A stretch of DNA of 64,000 nucleotides from Streptomyces diastatochromogenes (GCA_026913215.1 JAPTYK010000002.1:1-64000); one strand, 5' to 3'; shown: positions 1 through 8,910, counted from the first letter of the stretch. The notes: generated by a model from the letters alone, not told the origin. Numbers and translations: made by a program.

Positions 1-155
1 GACAGCACCCGGCAAGCCGGGTGCTAGAACGCGCAGCGCGCTTGCGCGCTGCGTATTCCCGCGCAAGCGCGGGAATTGAATTCCGCAAGCGGAATTCTAA
101 GGGTGGGTCAATTCGCGCAAGCGCGAATTGTGGGCAATCGCGCAAGCGCGATTGC
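1..155. repeat. Telomere-like array of six perfect palindromes
   Basis: Six perfect inverted repeats follow one another: 4-25, 32-53, 55-76, 78-97, 109-130 and 134-155. Arms are 9-10 bp and the spacer is AA in five of them (TT in the second), so nearly all are centred on GCAAGC. Arm sequences differ between repeats, so this is not a tandem repeat. Linear Streptomyces replicons end in 100-200 nt of such palindromes, which fold in the 3' overhang and serve terminal-protein-primed patching. As far as I recall the archetypal terminus starts with a different sequence, so this would be a non-archetypal telomere. Its place at the window edge, next to a helicase gene, supports the call; the outermost few bases may be missing. 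Confidence 0.85.
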
Positions 156-568
156 TTGGCTGGCAGTGGGGGCGGGGGCGCCGGGTGCGGGCCTGTGTAG
201 GGTCTGGGATTCCAAGCCGTTCTCGTTGAATTGAGGGTGACGTTCGTTCTGTCTGATGAGGTGTCAGGCGGAACGAAGTGATGGGCTCCGCTGCGCTCCG
301 CCCAGGCCCCTCCCCCTGTCCTCGTGACCGGCCGAAACCGTCTGCTCATGCTTGTCAATACCCTGCCGGCGTGCAAAACGGTCGACTGTTCGCGGACAGG
401 ATGCAGCCTTGCATGCTCTGGCATCGAAGATGGAGCCCAAATGATGCATCATAGATGATGGCTGTGTAGAGTCTGGAGTTCTGCACCACACCCCCAGCGC
501 CGCCCATCTCGCGCCGGGCTTCCCTTTCCAATTACGCTCCTCATTCCGCAAGAAGGAGACCACGGGGC
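156..568. other. Subtelomeric non-coding stretch and helicase leader
   Basis: No convincing gene is seen. The stretch contains a perfect 12-bp palindrome, ATGATGCATCAT, at 441-452, about 120 bp before the helicase start, and two imperfect copies of a roughly 20-nt element (GTGTAG-GTCTGG core) at 191-213 and 460-482. A purine-rich ribosome-binding site (AGAAGGAGA) lies just before the helicase ATG at 569. The palindrome could be an operator or a site used by telomere proteins; that is inference only. Confidence 0.5.
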
Positions 569-2980
569 ATGGCCGTGAAACTGCGTGACCATCAGATCGA
601 GGCTGTTGCCGCCATTGTGCGCGGTCTCGATGTCCCCCCGGGCGGCATCCCCGTCGACGGCCTGCGCGGGCAGGTGCACGCCGCGTGCGGGACGGGGAAG
701 ACCGTCATCGCGGCTGCGGCGGCGAAGCGTCTTGTGCCCAGGGGACGCGTTCTCGTGCTGGTGCCGACGCTGGACCTCCTGACCCAGACGGTGCGGGCGT
801 GGCGTGGGGCGGGGCACGCGGGGCCGGCGGTTGCGGTGTGTTCGCTCCAGGACGATCCGGAGCTGTGGAGTCTGAAGGTGCGGTCCACCACCAACCCCGT
901 ACAGCTGGCCTTGTGGCATGGTTCGGGGCCGGTGACTGTCTTCGGGACGTATGCGTCGCTGAGGGTCCTGGCGGAGGCGTTCGAGGGTGCCTACGGGCAG
1001 CAGCTGGCCCCGATGGACCTCACGGTGGTCGACGAGGCGCACCGGACGTCGGGGTCGATGGGGAAGACGTGGGCCGATGTCCATGACCAGGGGGTGATCC
1101 CGTCGTGCCGGCGGCTGTATCTGACGGCGACGCCGCGGGTCTGGGAGGAGCGGCCGGTGCGTGGGGAGGTTGTGGAGGGGGTGCGTGATCCGCTGCCGCG
1201 TGAGATGGCGGCTTCCATGGACGACGAGATGGTCTTCGGGCCGGTCCTCTACAGGCTTTCGCTTGCGTCGGCGGTCTCTCGTGGGCTGCTGGCGCGGTAT
1301 CAGATCATCGTCCTGGAGCTGCAGGACCCGGTCGTCACCCCGGAGCGGTTGATGGGTGAGGAGCGGCACAGCGAGAAGCTGCGCGGGGAGCGCCTGGGGG
1401 CGCTGCAGGCGGCGCTCCTGCACACCATGGCCCAGTACGGTCTGTCGACGTGCATCACGTTCCATCACCGGACGATGGAGGCGCAGGCGTATGCGGAGGG
1501 CCTTTCGCGGGTGGCGGCGAAGCTGCATGCGGACCAGCCGGAGACGTACCCCGATCGGATCTGGGCGGACTGGCTGTGCGGTGAGCACGCCCCGGAGCGG
1601 CGGCGGGAGGTGCTGGGCGGGTTCGGGACCACCATGCGGCGGGCGGTGCTGTCGAACTGCCGTGTCCTGGGCGAGGGCGTCGACATCCGGGCCGTGGACT
1701 CGGTGGCGCTGCTGGACCCCAAGGGTGCGCCGCACGACATCGTGCAGGCGATCGGGCGGGCGTTGCGGCAGAAGCCCGGTGAGGGCAAGGTCGCTTCTTT
1801 GATCGTGCCGGTGTTTCTCCAGCCCGGTGAGAAGCCGGAGGACATGTTCACGTCGGGGTCGTACCGGTCCTTGGTGAGGGTGTTGGAGGGGCTGCGGGCT
1901 CATGATGAAGAGGCAGTGGAATTGCTGGCGATTCCACAGGAGCCGCAGAAGAACTGGGCGCAACCGTCCGAGTCCATCGGCCGGGCGCCCGGGGAAGGCG
2001 AGGAAGAGTCCCGTCTGCTGCTGCGTTTTGCCGCTCCGCGTGACCCGGTGATGGTCGCGGACTGGGTGTCGTTCAACGTGATCGACACCGAGCGGCAGGA
2101 CTGGGCGCGCGGCTGGGCGAAGCTGAAGGCGTACGTGGAGCGGGAGGGTCACGCCCGGGTGCCGTACGGGCATCGGGAGGGGGCGACTCCGCTGGGGCAG
2201 TGGGTGGCGGAACAGCGGCGGGCGTATACGGCCGGGCAGATGAACAGCCAGCGCGCGCAGCGGCTGGAACAGTTGGGCATGGCGTGGTCGGTGACGGATG
2301 AACGCTTCCAGGAAAACCTCGCCGCGGCGAAGGCGTACTACGAGGAACACTGGACACTGTGCGCGCCCCGGACCGCCACGATGCTGGACCGGCCGATCGG
2401 ACAATGGCTGTCCAACCTCCGCCGCCCCGGCGCACTCGACGGGCACCCCGAGTGGGAAGCCGCGCTGGAGGCCGTGGACGCGGACTGGAACCCGTCGTGG
2501 GCTCCCGAGTGGCAGCGGCACTTCGCGGTGGTGCGGGAGATGCTCGCCGAGGAGACCATCCTCGGCTACATCGAACCCGGCGTCACCGTGCACGGCATGG
2601 ACATCGGGAAATGGCTGGACAAGCAACGCTGGCCAGAAGTCTGGGCAGTGCTGTCCGACGGACAACGCGAGCGCCTGGAAGCCTTCGGCATCGTCCCGCA
2701 CGCCCCAGAGCCGGAAGCATCCCCGGAGCCGTCCACGGTGCCCGTGAGCGCCTTCGAGCGGGGCGTGGCGGCCCTGGCGCAGTACAAGACCCGGGAAGGG
2801 CACCTGAGGGTTCCCAGGGGACACGTGGAGCGGCTGGAGGACGGCACGGAGGTCAAGCTCGGCGTGTTCCTGAGCAACACCAAGAGCAGGCGCGCGAAAC
2901 TCACCCCCGACAAACTCACCACACTCGCCAACCTCGGGTTGGAATGGGCAGCGGCGGCTCAGGCGGGGCCGGCGCACTAG
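569..2980 (+). CDS. Telomere-adjacent DEAH-box helicase with helicase-associated repeats
   Basis: An 803-residue superfamily 2 helicase. Motif I (ACGTGKT) is at residues 39-45, motif II (DEAH) at 155-158, motif III (TATP) at 186-189, and motifs V/VI (LGEGVD, then QAIGRALRQ) near 370-400. From about residue 510 the protein is a string of four helicase-associated domains, each ending in a leucine-glycine-tryptophan type stretch such as RLEQLGMAW. The start is fixed by the AGAAGGAGA ribosome site 5-13 nt upstream. Large helicases with this domain order are the usual first gene inside Streptomyces telomeres (the TtrA group, linked to terminal transfer during conjugation). All motifs look intact. 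The exact role, in end processing or transfer, is inferred from position and family. Confidence 0.88.
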   Translation: MAVKLRDHQIEAVAAIVRGLDVPPGGIPVDGLRGQVHAACGTGKTVIAAAAAKRLVPRGRVLVLVPTLDLLTQTVRAWRGAGHAGPAVAVCSLQDDPELWSLKVRSTTNPVQLALWHGSGPVTVFGTYASLRVLAEAFEGAYGQQLAPMDLTVVDEAHRTSGSMGKTWADVHDQGVIPSCRRLYLTATPRVWEERPVRGEVVEGVRDPLPREMAASMDDEMVFGPVLYRLSLASAVSRGLLARYQIIVLELQDPVVTPERLMGEERHSEKLRGERLGALQAALLHTMAQYGLSTCITFHHRTMEAQAYAEGLSRVAAKLHADQPETYPDRIWADWLCGEHAPERRREVLGGFGTTMRRAVLSNCRVLGEGVDIRAVDSVALLDPKGAPHDIVQAIGRALRQKPGEGKVASLIVPVFLQPGEKPEDMFTSGSYRSLVRVLEGLRAHDEEAVELLAIPQEPQKNWAQPSESIGRAPGEGEEESRLLLRFAAPRDPVMVADWVSFNVIDTERQDWARGWAKLKAYVEREGHARVPYGHREGATPLGQWVAEQRRAYTAGQMNSQRAQRLEQLGMAWSVTDERFQENLAAAKAYYEEHWTLCAPRTATMLDRPIGQWLSNLRRPGALDGHPEWEAALEAVDADWNPSWAPEWQRHFAVVREMLAEETILGYIEPGVTVHGMDIGKWLDKQRWPEVWAVLSDGQRERLEAFGIVPHAPEPEASPEPSTVPVSAFERGVAALAQYKTREGHLRVPRGHVERLEDGTEVKLGVFLSNTKSRRAKLTPDKLTTLANLGLEWAAAAQAGPAH

Positions 2981-2994
2981 GCGCGGACGCCTAG
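2977..2994. terminator. Bidirectional hairpin over two stop codons
   Basis: CTAGGCG (2977-2983), four loop bases, then CGCCTAG (2988-2994) form a perfect 7-bp stem. It contains the TAG stop of the helicase and the TAG stop of the convergent minus-strand gene. There is no U-tract, as is common for actinomycete hairpin terminators. It probably ends transcription from both sides. Confidence 0.55.
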
Positions 2995-3608
2995 CGCCTT
3001 CCACTCACCCACCGCTCCAGCAGTTCGCCGGCGGCGGCTTCGTTGAGGCCGAGCCCGGCTGCCACCTCCGCCCGATCCAGGCGCTGTGCGTCCCGGGCAG
3101 GCCAGTACGCACTCTGTCGAGCCATCACCTCCAGGGCGCGGGCAGCCTTCAGGGCGGCGACGGGTGAGGTGTCGGCGAGGTCTTCGAGCTGCGAGCTCAG
3201 GGTCTCCAGGAGGGCGTCGAGTTCGGCGGGGAGGGGGATGGTGGATTCGGTGACGGTGACGATGTGGGCGTTCCAGTCCGTGCGGCAGTCCTCCGCGTGT
3301 TCCATGCCCGCTTCACGGAACGCACGTCCGTCGTCATCGTCGGCGGCGGTTGATGCCGGGTCCAGGGGGCGGGGAGTTCCGGTCCACCCGCAGGAGCACT
3401 CCCCGCGCAGTGAATGTGCCTGCGGCCGGGGAGTGTAGGGGTCCTGTCCGTCGTAGACGCTCCAGTGCGTCACCTCCCAGCCGAACCCGCCGGAGTAGGA
3501 GTCGAAGTACACCGGCTTCGGGACCGTCCCGTCGGCGAGGAGCACCCCGACACGGCCCTCATGCGAACGCTCACACTCCTGGACAGTCCATGTCTCGTCC
3601 CTCTTCAC
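2991..3608 (-). CDS. Unknown protein with C-terminal helical region
   Basis: A 205-residue protein not recognised as a known family. I place the start at GTG 3608 (reading VKRDETWTV) because a GGAGG-like site precedes it; a longer frame reaches 3701 but adds an arginine-rich, poorly coding stretch. The middle has a CSCGWTG motif and many Trp/Tyr residues; the last 80 residues look helical and end in a small HTH-like segment (RAEVAAGLGLNEAAAGELLERW). It converges on the telomere helicase and shares its hairpin terminator. The base composition is normal for the replicon. Function unknown. Confidence 0.6.
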   Translation of the reverse strand: MKRDETWTVQECERSHEGRVGVLLADGTVPKPVYFDSYSGGFGWEVTHWSVYDGQDPYTPRPQAHSLRGECSCGWTGTPRPLDPASTAADDDDGRAFREAGMEHAEDCRTDWNAHIVTVTESTIPLPAELDALLETLSSQLEDLADTSPVAALKAARALEVMARQSAYWPARDAQRLDRAEVAAGLGLNEAAAGELLERWVSGRR

Positions 3609-3877
3609 AGCCGCCTCCACCTGCCCAGGAGCCCGCCGGGCGCGGTCTCCTCGGCAACGAGCGTGCCGTACAAGCCGACGAGGCCGGGCGGGAACCGGCA
3701 AAACCGAGCTCTCCCGGGGTAGGTGCTTGCTGGTCGGGAGCCTCGCGTCGTGAGGGCAGTCGGGTTGTCGACCCGCAGTGTCCAGGCTGGAATCCGGCTG
3801 ATGGGGGTGTCCAGTTCGAGGTCTGTCGGAGCTCTCGTGCCCCGGTCTAACCTCCCGAGGTCTTCACAGAATCATCT

Positions 3878-3920
3878 CGCTGTCCGCCCCCCGGTGCGCA
3901 CGTACCGGGGGCGGACAGCG
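3878..3920. promoter_or_regulatory. Long hairpin just upstream of the DUF1254 gene
   Basis: A 17-18 bp inverted repeat (left arm 3878-3895, right arm 3904-3920, one C bulged, 8-nt loop) ends 29 nt before the start codon at 3950. It could terminate or attenuate transcription entering from the left, or be the target of a regulator. No gene lies between it and 3608. Confidence 0.5.
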
Positions 3921-3949
3921 ATCGGCCTATGGCGGGACAGGGGAGCGCG

Positions 3950-5287
3950 ATGAGCGAGATCCAGCAGCAGGTCGTACGGGCGAGGGCGTTGGAGGCGGTG
4001 GTGTGGCGGATGCCGGCGGTGAACTACCGGCTGATGTACGAGGCCGGGCTCAGGGCCGGGATGACGGGGCAGAACCAGGTGCTGTGGTGGCCCGGCCGGA
4101 TGAGCTCGCTCAACCAGAGCCTGACCCCTAACCCTGACGTGGTCTACCTGATGGCCTTCTACGACACGACCGACGGCCCGGTCGTCCTGAAGATCCCGGC
4201 GGCGGTCGGTGACAACAAGATCAACGGCAGCGTCATGAACTACTGGCAGGCCGCCATTGAGGACGTCGGCCCGGCCGGGTACGACGCCGGGGCGGGTGCC
4301 GCCTACCTCATCCTGCCGCCCTACTGGCCCCACCGGGTCCCGGCCGGCTACATCCCGCTCCGGTCCGACACCGTCACCGGCTACGCCCTGCTGCGGTCCA
4401 TCCCCGCCGACGACACCGACGCGTCCATGGACGCCGCGGTCACCTACGCCGAGGGGATCGAGTTCTACCCCTTCACCGCGCCGGGCGTGACCGGCGAGAC
4501 CCTGCGGGCAAATGCCCTCGACCAGGAGTTCGACGCCAAGATCCGCTATGACGTCTCCTTCTTCTCCACCCTGAACACGGTGGTGCAGTCGGAGCCCTGG
4601 CTGGACCGGGACCGGGTCATGATCGACCAGCTCGCCTCCCTGGGCATCGTCCGCGGCTCCGCCTACGCGCCCGACGACGACACCGTCACCGCCCAGACCG
4701 ACGGCATCGGCGACGCCCAGGCGTGGCTGGAGGAGAAGTACCGCGCCCTGTACGACACCCCGTACTACGAGGGCACCCACTGGACCCTGCCGGCGCTGCC
4801 CGAGCTGGTGGCCGCCACGAACGACGGGTTCGCCGACACCGAGGCGTACCCCGTCGACGAACGCGGTGTCACCTTCACCTTCGCGTTCTTCTCCTCCCGC
4901 CACCTCGGCAAGGGCCAGTCCTACCTGACCGCCATCTCCGACGCGAACGGCGCCGACCTCGACGGCTCCCGCACCTACACGCTGCACATCCCGGCCGGCG
5001 TCCCGATCGAGCAGTACTGGTCCCTGACCGCCTACCAGGCCGGCACCCACACCTTCATGGACGGCGCAGAACGCCTCAGCCGCTCCTCCCTCGACGCCGA
5101 CCTGACCGTCAACGAGGACGGCAGCGTCGACCTCTACCTCGCCCCCGAAGCCCCGGAGGGCAAGAACGGCAACTGGATCCAGACCAGCGACCAGGTGCCC
5201 TTCGAAGTCATGTTCCGCCTGTACGGCCCCACCGACGACTTCACCAACAAGAAGAACTGGTCCCTCCTCGACATCCAGCCCCTCTGA
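3950..5287 (+). CDS. DUF1254/DUF1214 domain protein
   Basis: A 445-residue protein with an N-terminal DUF1254 region (residues about 15-150, with LNQSLTPNPDVVYLMAFYD and PVVLKIPA blocks) and a C-terminal DUF1214 region (about 300-440, containing a tyrosine/tryptophan-rich beta core and the closing LYGP segment). Proteins with this pair are widespread in bacteria and their biochemistry is poorly defined. No signal peptide is visible. I chose ATG 3950 over ATG 3929 because GGGGAG lies 5-10 nt upstream of it. The gene stands alone, behind a strong hairpin, with about 500 nt of non-coding DNA after it. Confidence 0.85.
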   Translation: MSEIQQQVVRARALEAVVWRMPAVNYRLMYEAGLRAGMTGQNQVLWWPGRMSSLNQSLTPNPDVVYLMAFYDTTDGPVVLKIPAAVGDNKINGSVMNYWQAAIEDVGPAGYDAGAGAAYLILPPYWPHRVPAGYIPLRSDTVTGYALLRSIPADDTDASMDAAVTYAEGIEFYPFTAPGVTGETLRANALDQEFDAKIRYDVSFFSTLNTVVQSEPWLDRDRVMIDQLASLGIVRGSAYAPDDDTVTAQTDGIGDAQAWLEEKYRALYDTPYYEGTHWTLPALPELVAATNDGFADTEAYPVDERGVTFTFAFFSSRHLGKGQSYLTAISDANGADLDGSRTYTLHIPAGVPIEQYWSLTAYQAGTHTFMDGAERLSRSSLDADLTVNEDGSVDLYLAPEAPEGKNGNWIQTSDQVPFEVMFRLYGPTDDFTNKKNWSLLDIQPL

Positions 5288-5804
5288 GCCCCCACACCCC
5301 AAGCCCTTGCGCGCTGCGATACAGCGGTATTGGAGCGTTGGCGGGGGCAAGGGGGATGGAGCGTCAGCGGACTCCCGTCCTCTGCCCGGGGCAGGCGGCC
5401 GGTGCCGCACCCCGCCCCGCCTGCCCCGCGCAATAAGGGCTGTGCTGCGCCCCAGCACGCCCGAGGCGCTCCCCTGGGTCCCCGGGAGTGGTGGAGGGGC
5501 GTCAGAGGGCTGTACGGCGGCTTCTGTCGCTGCGCTGGCTTTGTTCACGAGCACCGGCTCTGGCACAAGTTCCGTGAATTGGCGTCTTCCTGTCTGCCTC
5601 CGGCTCGTCTCGGTGAGGATCACGTTGGCGTGGAGGCGGCGATCGCGGTGTAGGTCCCGGGCGTCGAGCGTGTGGGGCTGGGCAGGGCCACTGCTGCCGC
5701 GGGATTTGGTGGGTCGATGGCAGATGGGGTTGGGTGGGCGCGTCAGTGAGTTCGATCATGGTCCGGTCGCCTCGGGACGTGGTCGGGGCATCGGAGGAGT
5801 CAGG
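5288..5804. other. Non-coding gap with a possible IS-end sequence
   Basis: No complete gene is supported. GGCTCTGGCACAAGTT at 5556-5571 matches GGCTCTGGCACAACGTT at 6601-6617 and resembles the inverted-repeat ends of ISL3-type elements, so old transposon debris is likely. The end of the gap carries a GGAGGAG ribosome site for the lipoprotein at 5805. Confidence 0.4.
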
Positions 5805-6521
5805 GTGAAGGTTGCAATACGGGGGGCCGCTGTCGCGGCGGTAGTGGTGTTTGCGCTGACCGGGTGCAGGGACGGAAGCACCCCGGCGCAAGGCGTGGCA
5901 GAAGGCAGCACGGCCACGGGTGAGGCCACGGCACAGGCGTCCGCCAAGGCACGGGGAGAGTCATCGGCACCCGCCGACGGCCAGGGCGTGACGGCGAACC
6001 CGCCCCCGGTCTGGGTGGATGCGACGGGCCTGTACTCCGCACTCCCGTCCGACGGCAGCATCGGCGACGTCATGGTCGGCGGAGATCCCACGGTGATCCA
6101 GGGCGGCGACGTGGTCAAGGGCTGTTCCGAGATGATCAAGTCGCCGTGCGCCGGGGTCCAGGCGGCCGGGCTCAGGGACATGGAGGCCCGGGGCTCCGCG
6201 GACGAGGCGCGGATCGAGTTCAGCCTCTTCACCTTCGCCACGGCGGATGAGGCGTCCACGATGATGAAGGACCTGGCTGAGCACGAGCGCAAGCAGAGCG
6301 CGGAGTACGGCGCCCTGGCGAAGCCGGTGACAGTGAACACCGGCGCCGACGAGACCGTCGCGATGCAGGACGGCGACAGCTTCGATGTCGTCATGCGCGT
6401 CGGCGCCGTCGTGTCGCACCTCAACGCGAGCGACACCGAGCTCGGCAACGTGGAGTACGCGGCGAAGGTCCAGATCGCCCGTGTGAAGTCCGTCTCGAAC
6501 GGGATCAACCCGGACCGCTGA
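5805..6521 (+). CDS. Secreted lipoprotein, unknown function
   Basis: A 238-residue lipoprotein. The start GTG 5805 follows a GGAGGAG site by about 6 nt; the signal segment is MKVAIRGAAVAAVVVFALTG with the lipobox cysteine at residue 21. A low-complexity Ala/Thr/Ser/Gly linker (about 25-70) leads to a folded domain with two cysteines (KGCSEMIKSPCAGVQ) and alternating beta strands. This is the general form of Streptomyces cell-surface sensor or substrate-binding lipoproteins, but no family is recognised. A hairpin follows at 6542-6580. It is monocistronic. Confidence 0.75.
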   Translation: MKVAIRGAAVAAVVVFALTGCRDGSTPAQGVAEGSTATGEATAQASAKARGESSAPADGQGVTANPPPVWVDATGLYSALPSDGSIGDVMVGGDPTVIQGGDVVKGCSEMIKSPCAGVQAAGLRDMEARGSADEARIEFSLFTFATADEASTMMKDLAEHERKQSAEYGALAKPVTVNTGADETVAMQDGDSFDVVMRVGAVVSHLNASDTELGNVEYAAKVQIARVKSVSNGINPDR

Positions 6522-6541
6522 CCCGCCGGGCGGTTCGCGAA

Positions 6542-6580
6542 AGGGGCCCAACCAGCACCTGAAGTGTCGGTAGGGCCCCT
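6542..6580 (+). terminator. Hairpin after the lipoprotein gene
   Basis: AGGGGCCC (6542-6549) pairs with GGGCCCCT (6573-6580) across a 23-nt loop, about 20 nt after the lipoprotein stop codon. Confidence 0.5.
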
Positions 6581-6600
6581 CTTCCAGCCGCAGGAGTCTG

Positions 6601-6741
6601 GGCTCTGGCACAACGTTGCTGATCTGGTGCAGTTGCGTGGTTCATGACGGCTGGCGGACAGGGAAGCGACCTGGTCAGCGGTCCGAGCGGAGACGAGACG
6701 CCGGCTTGTATGTTTTGTCGTCACGGAAGTCGAGCCAGAAC
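6601..6741. other. Possible remnant of a small ISL3-like element
   Basis: The stretch opens with GGCTCTGGCACAACGTT and closes near 6741 with AGCCAGAACC, which are loosely inverted and resemble ISL3-family ends. No transposase is encoded in between. It may be a MITE-like or solo-end remnant. Confidence 0.3.
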
Positions 6742-6846
6742 CGCTACTGCTCGTTAAAGCCTACGGACATCCGGCTGATGCGGCAGTGAAAGTGGCGGCG
6801 GCGCCGTGCCGGGATCCGTGGCTGGTGGAGCCGGCTGTGCGGAGGC

Positions 6847-7464
6847 TCAGGTGTTTCGATAGAAGTTTCGCAAGTAGGCGTCGCTTCTCGCCCGGTGAGG
6901 GGTCTTGCGCCTTCGGTTGCCGCGATCGGTGCAGGGGGAGTTCCGGGCGGCGCCGCATTGGGTGCAGGTCGTTTTTGCGATCACATGCGCGGGAACGGCC
7001 TGGGCGTAGACGGGGCTGGCTCGCATGGCAGACGGCTGCTCCGCTTCGGGGGCCGTCGGGGTCATGGCTCGCGCGGGGGACGTCAGCAGCAGGCGGGCGA
7101 TCGGGTTCGCGTGGCTGGAGGCTCGACAGCTCCAGGGATGCCAGACCAGAAACGGCCCCGTGGCGTCCCGGCCGGGGCGCGTGAGCCGCCCGTCGGTCAG
7201 GGACCACACGGCGTTGTGAGGGAGTCTGACGCGCATCGCTTCGGAGATCGGGGCGGGGTCCACAAGCGTCCATTGCCCGCTCTCCACGCGGGAGGCCAGG
7301 GTCTGCTCGCCGCAGTCCGGGCAGGGCCCGCGCCGTACATCGCCGTTTTCTTCGGCCCCGGTCACCGCCGGACGTGCTGTGCCGTGCTCGGCCCGGCTGT
7401 CTGCCGGCCTGGCGGCCGTGCCTGGTTCGTCACCGGTTTGGCCCTGAGGCTCTTCGCGTTTCAC
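6847..7464 (-). CDS. Zinc-ribbon / zinc-finger protein, phage- or plasmid-type
   Basis: About 205 residues if it starts at GTG 7464 (VKREEPQGQTG); the frame stays open to 7617, so the start is uncertain and no good ribosome site is seen. It has an N-terminal CPDCG zinc-knuckle and a C-terminal CTQCGAARNSPC followed by a basic stretch ending PHRARSDAYLRNF. This Cys/His spacing recurs in small DNA-binding proteins of actinomycete phages and plasmids. It is divergent from the DUF6083 gene across an AT-rich spacer (about 7490-7560) that probably holds both promoters. Function beyond nucleic-acid binding is not predicted. Confidence 0.5.
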   Translation of the reverse strand: MKREEPQGQTGDEPGTAARPADSRAEHGTARPAVTGAEENGDVRRGPCPDCGEQTLASRVESGQWTLVDPAPISEAMRVRLPHNAVWSLTDGRLTRPGRDATGPFLVWHPWSCRASSHANPIARLLLTSPARAMTPTAPEAEQPSAMRASPVYAQAVPAHVIAKTTCTQCGAARNSPCTDRGNRRRKTPHRARSDAYLRNFYRNT

Positions 7465-7599
7465 GGAACACACTGTGCCCCAGGCTGGTATGACGGTCCG
7501 ACAATTAAATTTGCGGGTAGTTTCTCCGCTAAAATCCTGGTCCATCTTTATTCTCAGAGTTCGGCCAGCTTTGCCAGAACAGGGAACGAGGCACCAGAC

Positions 7600-8622
7600 G
7601 TGTCGCTGTATCTGCACCGTTCGAACCAGACCAAGCTCTTACGCCGTAACACCACGGACCGGTGCAAGTACTGCAGTACACCGATCGAGTGGTTCGAGCG
7701 GTACGACACCCTTCGAATCCCTCTCACGCCGGAGCTCCCCACGTCGCGTATCCCACCGAGGATGCGCTGGCACATCAGCAAGGGCGTCGCCTATCCCGGC
7801 GGGGATCCTCAGACGGAGTTCTGTAGGATCCCGCACCCCGCGATCTGCCCGGCCGTGCCCCATCCGGACCTCCCCGACGAGCTGCAGGACGTCGTGACGC
7901 GGCTCGCGGTGCGGATGCGCGGCCGGATCGAGCGTGGCGAGTTCGTTCCCTGCCTCGCGCCGGTGGAGGAAGCAGCGGAGGTCTCCGTCCCAGAGGCCGT
8001 CGGGAACATCCGGCACGTCATCTCTTACTACGGCACCCTGATGATCGCGCCGGGTGAGGTCCACGACCTGCAGTGCATCGCGACCCACGCGGGGACCGGG
8101 CAACGGTGCGAGGCCAGTGTCTTCGACCTCGACGAAGGGAAATGGGAGGAGGTCGACATCCCCCATGCTCCCGGGCGGCAGGGCCAGCAGATCCTGTCCG
8201 GGGCCGGCGGCCGCATGTGGGTGTGGACCATCAATGACTTCGATTGTCTACGCCGCTGGTGGAAACAGCGCTGTGTCGACCACTACCGGTCCCCTCAGCC
8301 TCATCACGTGGAGTTCGAGCTTGTGAAGTTCCATGCGCTCATCCACGGCGACCACATCCTCACCACCCGGCCGGAAGGCTACGAACGCACCACGAAGGGC
8401 GAGCGGCTCGTCGTCCACGACGGACCCGCCATGGACGTCACCGTCTGCTCGAACGTGGGCTGCCGACACTCCGCATTCGGAAAGATGGAGGAAGGCTGGC
8501 TGTGCTGGAGTTGTGAACGCACGGCGAAGCGCCGGGCCCGAGTTCATCGGCGATGGCAGCACCCCGCCGAAACGGCGGAACACGAGGGGCTAAGCCCGCA
8601 CCCGCTGCCCACGAGTACCTGA
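7600..8622 (+). CDS. DUF6083-type protein
   Basis: A 340-residue protein built round two Cys pairs: CKYCSTPIEWFERYD near the N-terminus and CWSCERTAKRRARVHRRW near the C-terminus, with RWHISKGVAYPGGDPQTEFC and GRMWVWTINDFDCL blocks between. I recall this pattern from the Streptomyces DUF6083 family, whose function is unknown; zinc binding is likely from the paired cysteines. The start is GTG 7600 with a weak purine-rich site upstream. It is divergently arranged with the zinc-finger gene ending at 6847. Confidence 0.65.
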   Translation: MSLYLHRSNQTKLLRRNTTDRCKYCSTPIEWFERYDTLRIPLTPELPTSRIPPRMRWHISKGVAYPGGDPQTEFCRIPHPAICPAVPHPDLPDELQDVVTRLAVRMRGRIERGEFVPCLAPVEEAAEVSVPEAVGNIRHVISYYGTLMIAPGEVHDLQCIATHAGTGQRCEASVFDLDEGKWEEVDIPHAPGRQGQQILSGAGGRMWVWTINDFDCLRRWWKQRCVDHYRSPQPHHVEFELVKFHALIHGDHILTTRPEGYERTTKGERLVVHDGPAMDVTVCSNVGCRHSAFGKMEEGWLCWSCERTAKRRARVHRRWQHPAETAEHEGLSPHPLPTST

Positions 8623-8672
8623 CCGCGGCGGAAGAACTCCTCACGAAAGCATGTGGGCTTTTCGTCGATGGC

Positions 8673-8708
8673 CGCTTGGTTCGCTTGGCTCGCTTGGTTC
8701 GCTTGGTG
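8673..8708. repeat. Four 9-bp tandem repeats
   Basis: The unit CGCTTGGTT is repeated four times with one or two substitutions. A second simple repeat built on GAGTCGGCC follows near 8775-8810. No gene covers them convincingly. Confidence 0.6.
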
Positions 8709-8910
8709 AGATCGGCGCTGGTGAAGCCGAGGAGCGCACGGTCGGCGGCCACGCGGAGCAGCGACACGGTCTCGTCGGCCGAGTCGGCCCGGTTGGCCGA
8801 GTCGGCCACGGTGGGTGACGGCGAGCTCGGCGAATGCCTGCTGGCACGGGGCGTCGTACCGGTGAGTGGAGTCGACGAGGGACCGGATCGCGGGATTCCT
8901 GGAAAGCTAT

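Noticed and set aside
449..3004. An 851-codon open frame on the minus strand opposite the helicase
   Set aside because: It is a shadow of the helicase: high GC keeps antisense frames open, it has no domain, and the plus frame has all helicase motifs and a ribosome site.
3872..5623. A 583-codon minus-strand frame opposite the DUF1254 gene
   Set aside because: Gly/Val/Arg-rich with no domain pattern; the plus-strand protein is a clear family match.
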